Part shown: piece by piece, positions 9,560-19,113 of the stretch | Position numbering within the stretch: position 1 is the stretch's first letter | How the letters are laid out: each line of letters starts with the position of its first letter | DNA from: Phycisphaerales bacterium | GTDB taxonomy: Bacteria > Planctomycetota > Phycisphaerae > Phycisphaerales > UBA1924 | DNA length: 64,000 bases | Assembly: GCA_020850415.1 (NCBI GenBank) | Contig: JADZER010000023.1 | Location: 62,001 to 126,000 of the forward strand | Direction of reading: 5' to 3' | Notes under the pieces: model-generated | Seen by the model: only the letters and a program-made list of their open reading frames with translations | What the model was told of the DNA's origin: nothing | Databases searched by the model: none | Translations under genes and position numbers: made by a program

Positions 9560-10015
9560 ATGATCGACATCCGCAAACTCAAGGAGCTCGTGCGTCTCAT
9601 GGTCGAGAATGACCTCGCCGAGCTCGACCTGCGAGACCAGCAGGAGACCGTCACCATCAAACGCGGGGCCCAGGGCCAGCCGGTCGTCTACGCCCAGCCC
9701 GCCATGGCGGCCCCCGCCGGCGGCTACGCCCCGGCCCCGGCCGCGGATACCGACGGCGCCCCCGACGACGCCGGCCTGCTCGCCATCGAGTCCCCGATGG
9801 TCGGCACCTTCTACTCCGCCCCGAACCCCGACTCCGAGCCCTTCATCACGGTCGGCAAGAGCGTCTCGGCCGACTCGGTCGTCTGCCTCGTCGAGGCCAT
9901 GAAGGTCTTCAACGAGATCAAGGCCGAGTGCACCGGCACCGTCGAACGCGTCCTGGTCAACAACGGCGACGCCGTGGAGTTCGGGCAGAAAATGTTCCTG
10001 GTTCGGCCGGCCTGA
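9560..10015 (+). CDS. accB: Biotin carboxyl carrier protein of acetyl-CoA carboxylase
   Basis: This 151-residue protein carries biotin for acetyl-CoA carboxylase, the first step of fatty acid synthesis. The biotinyl domain is at the C-terminus with the attachment motif VEAMKV (Lys115), preceded by the Pro/Ala-rich linker typical of AccB and an N-terminal helix starting MIDIRKLKELVRLM. Length and layout are standard. It is transcribed divergently from the permease gene and followed 96 bp later by accC. A TTGACA lies about 110 bp upstream but I see no convincing partner box. Confidence 0.95.
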   Translation: MIDIRKLKELVRLMVENDLAELDLRDQQETVTIKRGAQGQPVVYAQPAMAAPAGGYAPAPAADTDGAPDDAGLLAIESPMVGTFYSAPNPDSEPFITVGKSVSADSVVCLVEAMKVFNEIKAECTGTVERVLVNNGDAVEFGQKMFLVRPA

Positions 10016-10031
10016 CACGAAGCAGGCAGCG

Positions 10032-10099
10032 AGGGATCAAGGCGCCCGGGCATCAAGGCCCGGGATTCGGACCCTTGGTGCCCGGATGCCTCGATCCCT
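10032..10099 (+). repeat. Inverted repeat in the accB-accC spacer
   Basis: Arms at 10032-10057 and 10074-10099 are complementary at 22 of 26 positions (AGGGATCAAGGCGCCCGGGC on the left). A competing shorter hairpin, CCCGGG-CATCAAGG-CCCGGG, lies within the left half. Two mutually exclusive foldings just upstream of accC could tune its expression relative to accB, but this may simply be another intergenic repeat of the kind common in this window. Confidence 0.6.
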
Positions 10100-10111
10100 A
10101 GGTGCCTCCCC

Positions 10112-11452
<1,341 letters not shown>

Positions 11453-11483
11453 CGACTTCCTGGTGAATCTAGCTGGAAGGGGC

Positions 11484-11511
11484 TTGCCACGGCGCGCAGG
11501 TCCGGTAGTCT
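11484..11511 (+). promoter_or_regulatory. Putative sigma-70 type promoter
   Basis: TTGCCA (11484-11489), a 16-bp spacer and TAGTCT (11506-11511) lie about 75 bp upstream of the PEP-CTERM gene start. It is the only such pair in this spacer. The match is moderate. Confidence 0.5.
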
Positions 11512-11586
11512 ACTGGGCAGAGAGACCCCCGGGTCATGCAACGGTGGGGCCGTGGTGTGGAGTCCCCCGGGGGCAGGAGACAAGAC

Positions 11587-12396
11587 ATGCTTCGTGCCAC
11601 CGGTTCCGTGGGCGCCCTCGCCCTCCTCGTGTCCAGCGCGTCCGCCCAGCTCATCGTCGGCAACGACCAGTCCGGCACCGCGTCGATCTACCACATCGAT
11701 GTCGGCACCGGCGCCACGACCGCCATCTACTCGGCCTCCGACGCCTCCGCCAAGCCCTGGGGCATGGCCTACGACCCCGGCAGCAACACCCTCTACTGGA
11801 ACAACGGTTCCAACCTGTACTCGTCGCCCTTCGACATCAACGGCCTCACCCCCACCCTCCTCGGCGGCATGACCTTCAACGGCTCCACCATCAACTTCGT
11901 CGGGCTCGGCTTCCGCGACGGCCTCCTCGTCGGCACACGCAACATCACCACCGAGGCCGTCTACGAGATCGACCCCTTCAACCTCACCGCCACCCAGACC
12001 TACATCTACAGCTCCACCTATGACTTCGGCGGCGTCGATGTCGACGCGACCGACGACGCCCTCTACGGCCTCAGCGACTCCGGCGGCAGCGGCCTCTACC
12101 TCATCGACGACACCGCACAGACCGTCGCCTTCAAGGCCCCCTACCCCGCCGGCGAGACCGACATCGATGGCCTCGCGGTCTACAACGGCGTCGCGTACTA
12201 TGTCACCGACGGGCCCAACAGCTCGCAGGCCAACTTCTACATCTACGACATCGCCAGCGGCACGCAGATCGGCACCCTCCGCTCGCCCTTCACCGGCAGC
12301 GGCACATTCTCCGCCGGCGCGTACATCGTTCCCGCCCCGAGCGCCCTGGGCCTCCTCGGCCTCGGCGCCGCCGCGGCCATCCGCCGCCGGCGCTGA
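11587..12396 (+). CDS. Secreted protein with PEP-CTERM-like sorting tail
   Basis: This 269-residue exported protein has a signal peptide (MLRATGSVGALALLVSSASAQ) and a C-terminal sorting signal: a short proline motif (VPAPSA), a hydrophobic stretch (LGLLGLGAAAAI) and RRRR. Proteins with such tails are processed by an exosortase-type system and often end up in the outer envelope or matrix. The body has repeated beta-propeller-like phrases (GLAVYNGVAYYVTDG, GMAYDPGSNTLYWNN). Function unknown. AGGAGA lies 7 nt before the ATG. A strong bidirectional hairpin follows the stop codon. It shares its general plan with the gene at 56941. Confidence 0.85.
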   Translation: MLRATGSVGALALLVSSASAQLIVGNDQSGTASIYHIDVGTGATTAIYSASDASAKPWGMAYDPGSNTLYWNNGSNLYSSPFDINGLTPTLLGGMTFNGSTINFVGLGFRDGLLVGTRNITTEAVYEIDPFNLTATQTYIYSSTYDFGGVDVDATDDALYGLSDSGGSGLYLIDDTAQTVAFKAPYPAGETDIDGLAVYNGVAYYVTDGPNSSQANFYIYDIASGTQIGTLRSPFTGSGTFSAGAYIVPAPSALGLLGLGAAAAIRRRR

Positions 12397-12438
12397 CCGC
12401 ACCGACGCGCCCCGACCGCGGGCCTGAGCAAAAGGAAA

Positions 12439-12480
12439 CGAGCGGGGTCGGCATGGGGCCGGCCCCGCTCGTCGCTTTTT
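12439..12480 (+). terminator. Bidirectional intrinsic terminator
   Basis: A 14-bp stem (CGAGCGGGGTCGGC with its complement, one mismatch) and 5-nt loop are followed on the plus strand by GTCGCTTTTT. On the minus strand the stem is followed by TTTCCTTTTGC. It lies between the convergent PEP-CTERM and phosphoesterase genes and can serve both. Confidence 0.85.
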
Positions 12481-12522
12481 CAGCCGTGATCGCGACCGCT
12501 CACCGCACGCCCCACCGCACCC

Positions 12523-14076
12523 TCACCGAACCCGGAACGCACGCTCTGACGCGAAGCTCTGCCCGAACATGTCCGTCGTCCGCACCTCCACCACATGCAG
12601 CCCCGCGCCCAGCGTCTCGGGCATCGATCCCACCCAGATGTGGCGGGATTGCCCGGCCTTGGGCAGCTTGCGCCCGGGCGGCGGGGTCTGGCCCTCCTCC
12701 AGGCGCTTGGCGCCCTCGAAGTAGGGGTCCGGGCGCAGCGTGTGCGTCATGGGCGTCCACGCCCCGCCGTCGATGCGCATCTCCACCGTCGACTTGCCGC
12801 TCCCGGCGTAGACATTCACCACGACCTCCGCCGCGGGCAGCTCGCCCTGGCTGACCTCCTCGGGCGTCCAGATCCGCATCTGCTGCCCGGCCGGCTCGCC
12901 CGCGCCGCGGAACGCCATCGAGTACCCCGCCCCGTCGAAGGTGATGATGGTGTACCCGTTGGGCGCCCCGTCGCTCATGGTGGCGTGCGGGATGCCCCGC
13001 TCGTCCGGCGCCCCGGTCCACCAGCTGCCGCAGGCGGTCACCGCGACATAGTGGTGGTGCTCCGGCCCCGGGTTGCCCTCCGCGCTCCCGAAGAAGTCGT
13101 GCTCGGTCGTGTGCGTGTGCCCCGAGATCGACAGCGTGTGCGGGTATTCCTTGATCGCCTCGAAGAAGGCGTTGCGCTCCGGCGCCTCGCGCAGCGGGAT
13201 GTGCATCATGTACACGACCAGCTGGTCCTTCGATACATGCGCCAGGTCGTTGACCATGAAGGCCATCTGTTCTTCGGTGAACCCGCCGCGGTACGCCGCC
13301 TTGTCCTCGGCGTTGCGGTAGAAGAACACATTGTCGAGCACGACATAGTGCACGGGGCCGTAGTCGAAGGAGTAGGTGGCCGGGCCGAAGACCCGCTCCC
13401 AGGTCTCGTCGCTGTGCGCATCGTCCGGCACATCGTAGTTGACATCGTGGTTCCCCAGCACATTGTACCAGGGCATGCCGATCAGCGCGACCGCCTGGTT
13501 GTGGGGCTCGAAGACAGCGAGGTCGTCGAAGACCACATCGCCGAGCGTCACCCCGAACGCGCCGGGGAAGCCCCGCAAGTCCTCCGCGATGTCGTGCGTG
13601 AAGTACTCGACCTCCGCGATGTCCCGCGGCTGGGTGTCGCCGAAGAAGATCGTCTGGAACCGGTCCGGCTCGGCCTGCGCCGAGAGCGGGAAGTCGATCG
13701 ATTCGGGCAGCGGGCCCGTCGGCGCGACACCCTTGAACTGCAGCCCCGGCGCCGACCCCGCCGGCTTGTGGATGTAGTAGAACCGCGGCAGCAGGTTCTC
13801 ATCCAGCGGCGTCATGTACCCCCGGGGCTTGATGACGAACACGATGTCGTCGTCGTCCACCCCCACCTCGTACCGCCCGCGCTCGTCGGTCAGCACCACC
13901 TCGCGCCCGTTCGAGACCCGCACCGCCTCCAGCCCCGGCTCCCCCGCGTCGCGAACCCCGTCCCCGTCGGCGTCCAGGAACACCACCCCCCGCGCGGTCT
14001 GCGTCGGCCCCTCCTGCGCACACGCGGGCAAGGCCAGACCGGCGAGAACGACAAGCAGCGGGGGGCTCAGACGCAT
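12523..14076 (-). CDS. Secreted calcineurin-like metallophosphoesterase
   Basis: The protein has 517 residues with a cleavable signal peptide (to about residue 20). An N-terminal SdrD-B-like beta domain with calcium-loop-like text DADGDGVRDAGEPGLEAVRV is followed by the metallophosphoesterase core: FFGDTQPRD, GDVVFDD, GNHDVNYD and SGHTHT are the four metal-binding blocks. A C-terminal beta domain follows. This matches the MetallophosN-Metallophos-MetallophosC arrangement of secreted phosphoesterases. It probably hydrolyses phosphate esters outside the cytoplasm; the substrate is unknown. A 20-bp palindrome sits just upstream of the start. Convergent with the PEP-CTERM gene, with a shared terminator. 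Confidence 0.9.
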   Translation of the reverse strand: MRLSPPLLVVLAGLALPACAQEGPTQTARGVVFLDADGDGVRDAGEPGLEAVRVSNGREVVLTDERGRYEVGVDDDDIVFVIKPRGYMTPLDENLLPRFYYIHKPAGSAPGLQFKGVAPTGPLPESIDFPLSAQAEPDRFQTIFFGDTQPRDIAEVEYFTHDIAEDLRGFPGAFGVTLGDVVFDDLAVFEPHNQAVALIGMPWYNVLGNHDVNYDVPDDAHSDETWERVFGPATYSFDYGPVHYVVLDNVFFYRNAEDKAAYRGGFTEEQMAFMVNDLAHVSKDQLVVYMMHIPLREAPERNAFFEAIKEYPHTLSISGHTHTTEHDFFGSAEGNPGPEHHHYVAVTACGSWWTGAPDERGIPHATMSDGAPNGYTIITFDGAGYSMAFRGAGEPAGQQMRIWTPEEVSQGELPAAEVVVNVYAGSGKSTVEMRIDGGAWTPMTHTLRPDPYFEGAKRLEEGQTPPPGRKLPKAGQSRHIWVGSMPETLGAGLHVVEVRTTDMFGQSFASERAFRVR

Positions 14077-14080
14077 GGCG

Positions 14081-14100
14081 GGTCTCCAGTCTCAGAGACC
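14081..14100. promoter_or_regulatory. Palindrome upstream of the phosphoesterase gene
   Basis: GGTCTC and GAGACC flank an 8-bp centre, 4 bp before the ATG of the minus-strand phosphoesterase gene. It could be an operator or a 5' hairpin; there is no other evidence. Confidence 0.3.
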
Positions 14101-14197
14101 GAGACGATACCACGCCGCCCCCGACCGGTCCGTTCACAAACCGTCAAGTTCCGCTCGTCGGTTTCCCAGACCCCCCGCATCACCCCGCCCTGCTCCG

Positions 14198-14244
14198 CCA
14201 TTTGGCCATTTGGCCATTTGGCCATTTGCCATTTGCTATTTGCC
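14198..14244. repeat. Short tandem repeat CCATTTGG/CCATTTG
   Basis: Three 8-bp units CCATTTGG are followed by three 7-bp units (CCATTTG, CCATTTG, CTATTTG) and CC. The tract ends at the stop codon of the minus-strand gene that follows. It is conspicuously AT-richer than its surroundings. No coding function. Confidence 0.9.
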
Positions 14245-15650
14245 TACGCCCCCGTCGGGTGCAGGTGCCGCCGCGCGTCGGTCCGCTGGATGATGTCGCT
14301 CACGCCCTGCTGGTTGAACCCCTTGAACCCGTCGTTGCGCTCGAGGTTCTCGAGGTGCGAGCCGATCGTCCCGTTCTCGCGGATGAACGCCGCCTGATCG
14401 GGGCTGAGCTGGCCCTTTGCGACCAGCCGCGCCAGCCGCCCCTCGTCCACCCGCCACCACTCGCCCTCGGTGAACGCCTGGCGCAGGTAGCTGAAGGTCG
14501 TGAACGGCTGCATGGTGTTCACGCCCTCGCGGAGCAGCTGCTCGCGCAGGGCGTGCCAGTCGAACTGGCACTCGAGGTGGTGCATCCCCGCCTGCAGCAT
14601 GCTCTCGCCGTGCAGGGCCACCCACAGGCCGATGGTGCCCAGCTCGTCGCGCTCCGGGAGCGCCGTGTGCGCAAAGTCGCCGCTCAGCTCCTCGGCCTCC
14701 ATGTCCACATCGGCGAAGATCGTGATGCCGGTGACGGGCTGCTCGAGCACCTGCGCCCCCCACCCCGCCTCGCGCCCCGCGTAGAACCGCTCGCGCAGGC
14801 CGAACCCCAGCTTCTCGAGCGTGGCGATCACGCGCGTGTAGTTCTCGCGCGAGCAGCGGAAGGTGTGGTGGTCGTGGTTCGCCCAGCCCAACCCCAGTAC
14901 ATCCTGCCGGCTCTTCTGCGCCCGGGCCGCCCGGTTCCGACGCATCCAGTACTCGCGCTCGGCCGCGAAGAAGAGGTCGCACGCCCAGTCCACCCCGACC
15001 ACCGCGATCGCCTCGTCCAGCAGCTCGTGCAGGCGCGTGAACCCCTGCTCATCGGTCGGGAAGTCCCGCTGACGCCGGCGCAGCCGCTCGAACTGCCGCT
15101 GCGCCTCCAGACGCACCGCCAGCGGGTCCTCCACCGGCGCAAAGCCCCGGTACCCGTGGCGCTCCACCGCCCAAAGCTCGGCCCCCGGCCGCTCGCCGGA
15201 CGCGACGAACACCTGCCCCCACCGGAACCGCGACCCCGCCTCCCCCGCGGCCTGCATCGTGTTGTCCACCAGGTTCGCCGCGCACACATCCGCCAGCGAG
15301 TCGGTCTTGATCCCCACCCGCACCGGCCCGCCCGGCCCCAGCACCACGGCCGGGAAGATCGCCCCCTTGTGCACAAAGCACCCCGGCGCGCCCGGCTGGG
15401 GCTCAGCCGTGAACCCGGTCTCCAGCAGGCGCCGCCGGATCGCCGGGTCGTCCGCCACCTCGATGAAATCCACCCAGTCCTTGAACCGCGTCCCGGTCTC
15501 CAGACGCATCCGCTCGGCCAACGCCGCCGCCCGCGGACAACGCCCCAAAAAGTCCGCAATCAGCCCGTCGATCAACCCCTGCGCTTCCGGCTGAGGCTCC
15601 CAATGAAACTCCAGCGGCATGGGCGTGGCGGCGTCAGAAGCAACGGTCAT
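14244..15650 (-). CDS. Conserved hypothetical protein with VOC-like region
   Basis: I do not recognise this 468-residue protein by function. No signal peptide or membrane segment is visible, so it is probably cytoplasmic. The middle part, from NHDHHTFRCSRENYTRVIA to TGITIFADVDM, resembles a vicinal-oxygen-chelate (glyoxalase-like) module: a His-rich strand, an amphipathic helix, and an acidic strand. A second His-rich stretch is LQAGMHHLECQFDWHALREQ. Together these suggest a metal-binding protein. Codon use is like that of neighbours. The stop codon touches the short tandem repeat at 14198. Confidence 0.6.
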   Translation of the reverse strand: MTVASDAATPMPLEFHWEPQPEAQGLIDGLIADFLGRCPRAAALAERMRLETGTRFKDWVDFIEVADDPAIRRRLLETGFTAEPQPGAPGCFVHKGAIFPAVVLGPGGPVRVGIKTDSLADVCAANLVDNTMQAAGEAGSRFRWGQVFVASGERPGAELWAVERHGYRGFAPVEDPLAVRLEAQRQFERLRRRQRDFPTDEQGFTRLHELLDEAIAVVGVDWACDLFFAAEREYWMRRNRAARAQKSRQDVLGLGWANHDHHTFRCSRENYTRVIATLEKLGFGLRERFYAGREAGWGAQVLEQPVTGITIFADVDMEAEELSGDFAHTALPERDELGTIGLWVALHGESMLQAGMHHLECQFDWHALREQLLREGVNTMQPFTTFSYLRQAFTEGEWWRVDEGRLARLVAKGQLSPDQAAFIRENGTIGSHLENLERNDGFKGFNQQGVSDIIQRTDARRHLHPTGA

Positions 15651-15805
15651 CGCAGAACTCCGAAGGGGTGCGTGGCCGGAAGCGTAGCGGGCTCTCGGCC
15701 GACGCCAGGCCTGAATCCCGGGCCGGCCCAGCCGGTAGGCTCAGGCATGGGCCAAGTGGTCCCGGGCGTGCGCTGCCCCGAGCGCGGGCGCCGCCCGGCG
15801 ACCGG

Positions 15806-16438
15806 TCACAGCGAACGCCGGATCTTCTCGGCGATCGCGCGGGCGTCGTCGCGATGGCATCGGGAGAGGTGGTCCGCGACCGATCGCCGGTCCTCGCTCG
15901 GGAAATGCTGGTGCAGCTTGGAGATCATCTCAACGCCCTCGACCTCCACGACAAACTGCGTGATGTGCGGGAACAGCCGCTCGATATAGCCCGGCGCCGC
16001 CATCGAGGTCTGCCACACAGGGTACTCGCCCACTTCCGCGTACTGCGGCTCGATGAGCGATGAGAGATCATCGATCATCGCGCGGAACGCGTCGATACCC
16101 TCCACGAGCCGCGCGGTCCCGCGCACGACAACCTCCTCGTAGTCGTATGTGCCGCCCCGCGTCGTGTCGGCCCGCCAGTGCGGCGAGACATAGGTCGAGC
16201 ACCCCGAGAACGCGACGAGTACCGACGCCCCGTCCAGCCCCCGGCACTGCGGGTTCTCTGCGTTGAGATGCGCACGCAGCCGAGCCGGGCGCCCGTCCTC
16301 GCAGTCCGTCACAAACGGGATGCGGGTGACCCGCGGCCCCCCGTGAGAGGTGAAGAAGTGGGCGAACGGGTGCTCGCCCATCAGCCCCAGGGCCTCGGCG
16401 GCGTCTGTGACTCGGCGCGGTGACGGCGGGTAGCTCAT
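15806..16438 (-). CDS. PaiB-like FMN-binding split-barrel protein
   Basis: The 210-residue protein matches the PaiB family (FMN-binding negative transcriptional regulator): HPFAHFFTSHGGPRVTRIPF at the start, RAHLNAENPQCR, TYVSPHWRADTTRGGTYDYE (flavin region) and PGYIERLFPHITQFVVEVE at the end. In Bacillus PaiB is implicated in repression of sporulation and degradative enzyme genes; elsewhere the role is unclear and the fold may simply bind flavin or haem. It stands alone, with AAAGGACC as ribosome site. Between it and the next gene lies a relic of a deacetylase gene end. Confidence 0.85.
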   Translation of the reverse strand: MSYPPSPRRVTDAAEALGLMGEHPFAHFFTSHGGPRVTRIPFVTDCEDGRPARLRAHLNAENPQCRGLDGASVLVAFSGCSTYVSPHWRADTTRGGTYDYEEVVVRGTARLVEGIDAFRAMIDDLSSLIEPQYAEVGEYPVWQTSMAAPGYIERLFPHITQFVVEVEGVEMISKLHQHFPSEDRRSVADHLSRCHRDDARAIAEKIRRSL

Positions 16439-16520
16439 CCCGGTCCTTTCAGAGGAAGCGAACGGTCGGAGCCCAGTCTAAGCGCGCGTCGCGGCTCGTT
16501 CCTGTGGGAGCGCATCGAGA

Positions 16521-16602
16521 CTCCCCAACCCCACCGGCTCCCGCGCAAAGAACGGCTCCCCCGCCCCCACCCCCGATCCGCGACCCGAAGAACCGCGTCG
16601 CG
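16521..16602 (-). pseudogene. Relic of the 3' end of a bshB-like gene, copy 1
   Basis: Read on the minus strand this stretch encodes RFFGSRIG followed by a frame-disturbed version of the C-terminus of the deacetylase gene at 19114. It aligns with 19137-19216 at nearly every base (for instance GGCTCCC-CGCAAAGAACGGC). It also forms the upstream region of the first zinc-ribbon gene. It is best explained as a by-product of the tandem duplication that made the two zinc-ribbon genes. Confidence 0.7.
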
Positions 16603-16623
16603 TTTCCACCAGTATGCTCTGGC

Positions 16624-17646
16624 ATGGCCCAGGCCGCGTGGATCTGGTGGTTGTCGGGAGGCGTGCTGGCCGCGGCCGGGCTGGCGCTCCTGTGGTGGTC
16701 GCTCCTCCGCGACCGCGCCCGCGGCCGGCGTCGGTGCCCGAGGTGCTGGTACGACATGGGGGGTGTGCCGGGGCTGGTATGCCCGGAGTGTGGGTGGGAT
16801 GCGCGCCGCGAGAGGCGGCTGGGGAGAACGAAGCGGAAGTGGCGGTGGGCTGCGATCGGCGGGCTGGTGTGGATCATCGCGTTCTCCCTGGGGGTCACTC
16901 CGCGCGTCCGGTTGTATGGCCCCGCCTCGTTGCTGCCGACAACCCTCCTGCTCTGGGCCTCACCCACCATCGAGCAGACCTGGACCACCTCCGACAACGA
17001 GTACCTGGCGTGGCTGGAGAAGCAGCACGACGGGATGATGATCGAGATCTCGCGGCGGGCCAGCACGCGGGACTCATCGCTCGCAGACTGGCAGTGGCGA
17101 TACTGGATCGAACGCAAGCATGTGATCCACGCGTGGCGGAACGAGGCCGATCTATGGGCGGTCTTTGTGCAAGTCGAGACGCCGCTCCCGCTAGGGAGCG
17201 ACGACGCGGTCCGGATCAGTACGGCTGTCCCGACTCCCGCACAGTTCGAGTCCAGAGATGGGTTGATCGGCCCGCATTACCCGGAGCGCCCACCGCGCAA
17301 TGGCCTGGAAAGACCCCCGCCGAACGGTTGGGTTGTCTCAGAGGGAACTGCGACCGTCGGGTGGAGTGCCTATCCCGCGACGCTAGATCCCTACTCGGTC
17401 CTCTTCCCCCCTGGGCGAGGGCTTGGCGTCACGCCCTCGCGACTTGCACCGACTCTATCGGGGCGGCTCTGGGACCGAGCTTCCGAGAGTCTCGAACTCA
17501 AGGTGGCCTATGTCCGAGACCCACGAGAGCGCCCGACCGATCTACCAACAGCGGACGAGCAGGTGATCGTGTGGAGTGGGTGCGTGACGATACCCATACG
17601 GGAGCAGGCGCCCCCTTGGTACTCGCCGTTCCTACTGCCTTACTAA
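16624..17646 (+). CDS. Membrane protein with N-terminal zinc ribbon, copy 1
   Basis: The 340-residue protein starts with a membrane helix (MAQAAWIWWLSGGVLAAAGL), then a cytoplasmic zinc ribbon CPRCWYDM...CPECG with four cysteines, a basic stretch, and a second membrane helix (WAAIGGLVWIIAFSLGVTP). The remaining part is a long, poorly conserved extracytoplasmic region. Function unknown. A close paralogue follows directly; they share the first 70 residues almost exactly and diverge afterwards. There is no Shine-Dalgarno sequence; a TATGCT box 5 nt before the ATG hints at a leaderless transcript. Confidence 0.75.
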   Translation: MAQAAWIWWLSGGVLAAAGLALLWWSLLRDRARGRRRCPRCWYDMGGVPGLVCPECGWDARRERRLGRTKRKWRWAAIGGLVWIIAFSLGVTPRVRLYGPASLLPTTLLLWASPTIEQTWTTSDNEYLAWLEKQHDGMMIEISRRASTRDSSLADWQWRYWIERKHVIHAWRNEADLWAVFVQVETPLPLGSDDAVRISTAVPTPAQFESRDGLIGPHYPERPPRNGLERPPPNGWVVSEGTATVGWSAYPATLDPYSVLFPPGRGLGVTPSRLAPTLSGRLWDRASESLELKVAYVRDPRERPTDLPTADEQVIVWSGCVTIPIREQAPPWYSPFLLPY

Positions 17647-17691
17647 GTGAGCCGACACACACCGACGGTCAGGTCGGCAGGCCCTGAAGCC

Positions 17692-17772
17692 CTGCCATCC
17701 CCACCGGCTCGGCCGCAAAGAACGGCCTCCCCGCCCCCACCCCGATCCTCGATCCGAAGAACCGCATCGCGG
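17692..17772 (-). pseudogene. Relic of the 3' end of a bshB-like gene, copy 2
   Basis: On the minus strand this encodes MRFFGSRIGVGAGRPFFAAE, closely matching the true deacetylase C-terminus RFFGSRIGVGAGEPFFARE. It lies upstream of the second zinc-ribbon gene exactly as copy 1 lies upstream of the first, which shows that gene plus upstream region were duplicated as one unit. Confidence 0.75.
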
Positions 17773-17792
17773 TCGCTTCAGTATGCTCTGGC

Positions 17793-19055
17793 ATGGCCCA
17801 GGCCGCGTGGATCTGGTGGTTGTCGGGAGGCGCTCTGGCTGCGGCCGGGCTGGCGCTCCTGTGGTGGTCGCTCTTCCGCGACCGCGCCCGCGGGCGCCGG
17901 CGGTGCCCCAAGTGCTGGTACGACATGGCCGGCGTGCCGGGGCTGGTGTGCCCGGAGTGTGGGCGCGATGCGAAGCGGGAGAGGCGGCTGGGAAGGACCA
18001 GGCGGCGGTGGCCTGTCACGATCGCCGCGTGCCTGATCACGGTAGCCGGAGTGGGGACAGGGGCGTTCCCCAAGGCTTCGAGGGACGGCTGGCTCTCACT
18101 GATACCCACCACCGCCCTGCTTGTGGTGGCACCACCCGCGGGCAAGGGGTATATCAGCAATACGCGGGGTATGCGAGATCTGCACCCGATCGTCTCGGAA
18201 CTCCTGCGTCGCGGAGCCCAGAGTACTCTCACCGAGTGGCAATGGGCATGGTACATTCGCAATAAGGGGGTCGTCGAGCTTCCAGACCGATGGCCCGTCG
18301 ATACCCCCTTGCAGGTGAGAATGTGTGTGCCTGAGTGGGTCCGCTACGGCCAGATCCAACTGCGGACCTCGCCGGATGAGCGTTCTGAGTGCGCTTCCGT
18401 GGGCGCAACTGAGCGCGAGTCAGGCTTCGGACTCATGAGCAGCAACGGGAATAGGCGAGTCCCGATATCACTTGAGAGCCCCGCTACGGTCTCTTTCGAT
18501 GTCCGGGTCGTCACCCAAGGCAGGGGATCTGGGTGGGTCGGACCGTTGGAGCGGGTCCTGTGGAACGGCATGGTGTCGCGAGACATCCGGGCGGTGCCAA
18601 GCGCTCAAGAGATGTTCGATATCCTTGAGGGTCCGGAGTGGGATGCGCGTGCGCGAGACTTCATCTCCCCATCGATCCTTATCACAGTTCGTTCGGTCGA
18701 GCAATACTCAAGCGTCTCCGGCACCTTGGTCATGAATCGTTCAATCGAATCGGGCTTGAAAGATGCGGCTGTCGGCTTTGAGCTGCAGCTGCTCCGTGCG
18801 GGCGAGGTTCGTGCTACTGCGACTGTTGGCATGTCAGATTGCGATTGGTACGACGCAAACGCCGAGCATCCCACGGGCTTAGCGACCTTCCATCCGAGCT
18901 CGCTCGCGGCGGAGATCGCCGAGGATCTCTCTTCGTGGACGCTCCGTGTTGTGGGACGACCCGAGCTTGCGATCGAAGACTTCCGTCAGTCGCAGGCTTG
19001 GACTGGCAGCTTCGAACTGCCGCTCGATGAGATTGCCACGATCGACCGATGGTAG
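17793..19055 (+). CDS. Membrane protein with N-terminal zinc ribbon, copy 2
   Basis: This 420-residue paralogue of the preceding gene has the same first helix (MAQAAWIWWLSGGALAAAGL), zinc ribbon CPKCWYDM...CPECG and basic stretch GRDAKRERRLGR. A second hydrophobic segment (VTIAACLITVAGVGTGAF) follows. The long C-terminal region shares little with copy 1 and has lower GC and less biased codons than its neighbours, as expected of fast-evolving sequence. Likely exposed outside the membrane. Function unknown. The same TATGCT box lies 5 nt before the ATG. Confidence 0.75.
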   Translation: MAQAAWIWWLSGGALAAAGLALLWWSLFRDRARGRRRCPKCWYDMAGVPGLVCPECGRDAKRERRLGRTRRRWPVTIAACLITVAGVGTGAFPKASRDGWLSLIPTTALLVVAPPAGKGYISNTRGMRDLHPIVSELLRRGAQSTLTEWQWAWYIRNKGVVELPDRWPVDTPLQVRMCVPEWVRYGQIQLRTSPDERSECASVGATERESGFGLMSSNGNRRVPISLESPATVSFDVRVVTQGRGSGWVGPLERVLWNGMVSRDIRAVPSAQEMFDILEGPEWDARARDFISPSILITVRSVEQYSSVSGTLVMNRSIESGLKDAAVGFELQLLRAGEVRATATVGMSDCDWYDANAEHPTGLATFHPSSLAAEIAEDLSSWTLRVVGRPELAIEDFRQSQAWTGSFELPLDEIATIDRW

Positions 19056-19113
19056 TGCGGTCTGATTGGCATCGCGATCGGTCTGTTCGACGGCTCAGCG
19101 GCGCAAGCCAGCA

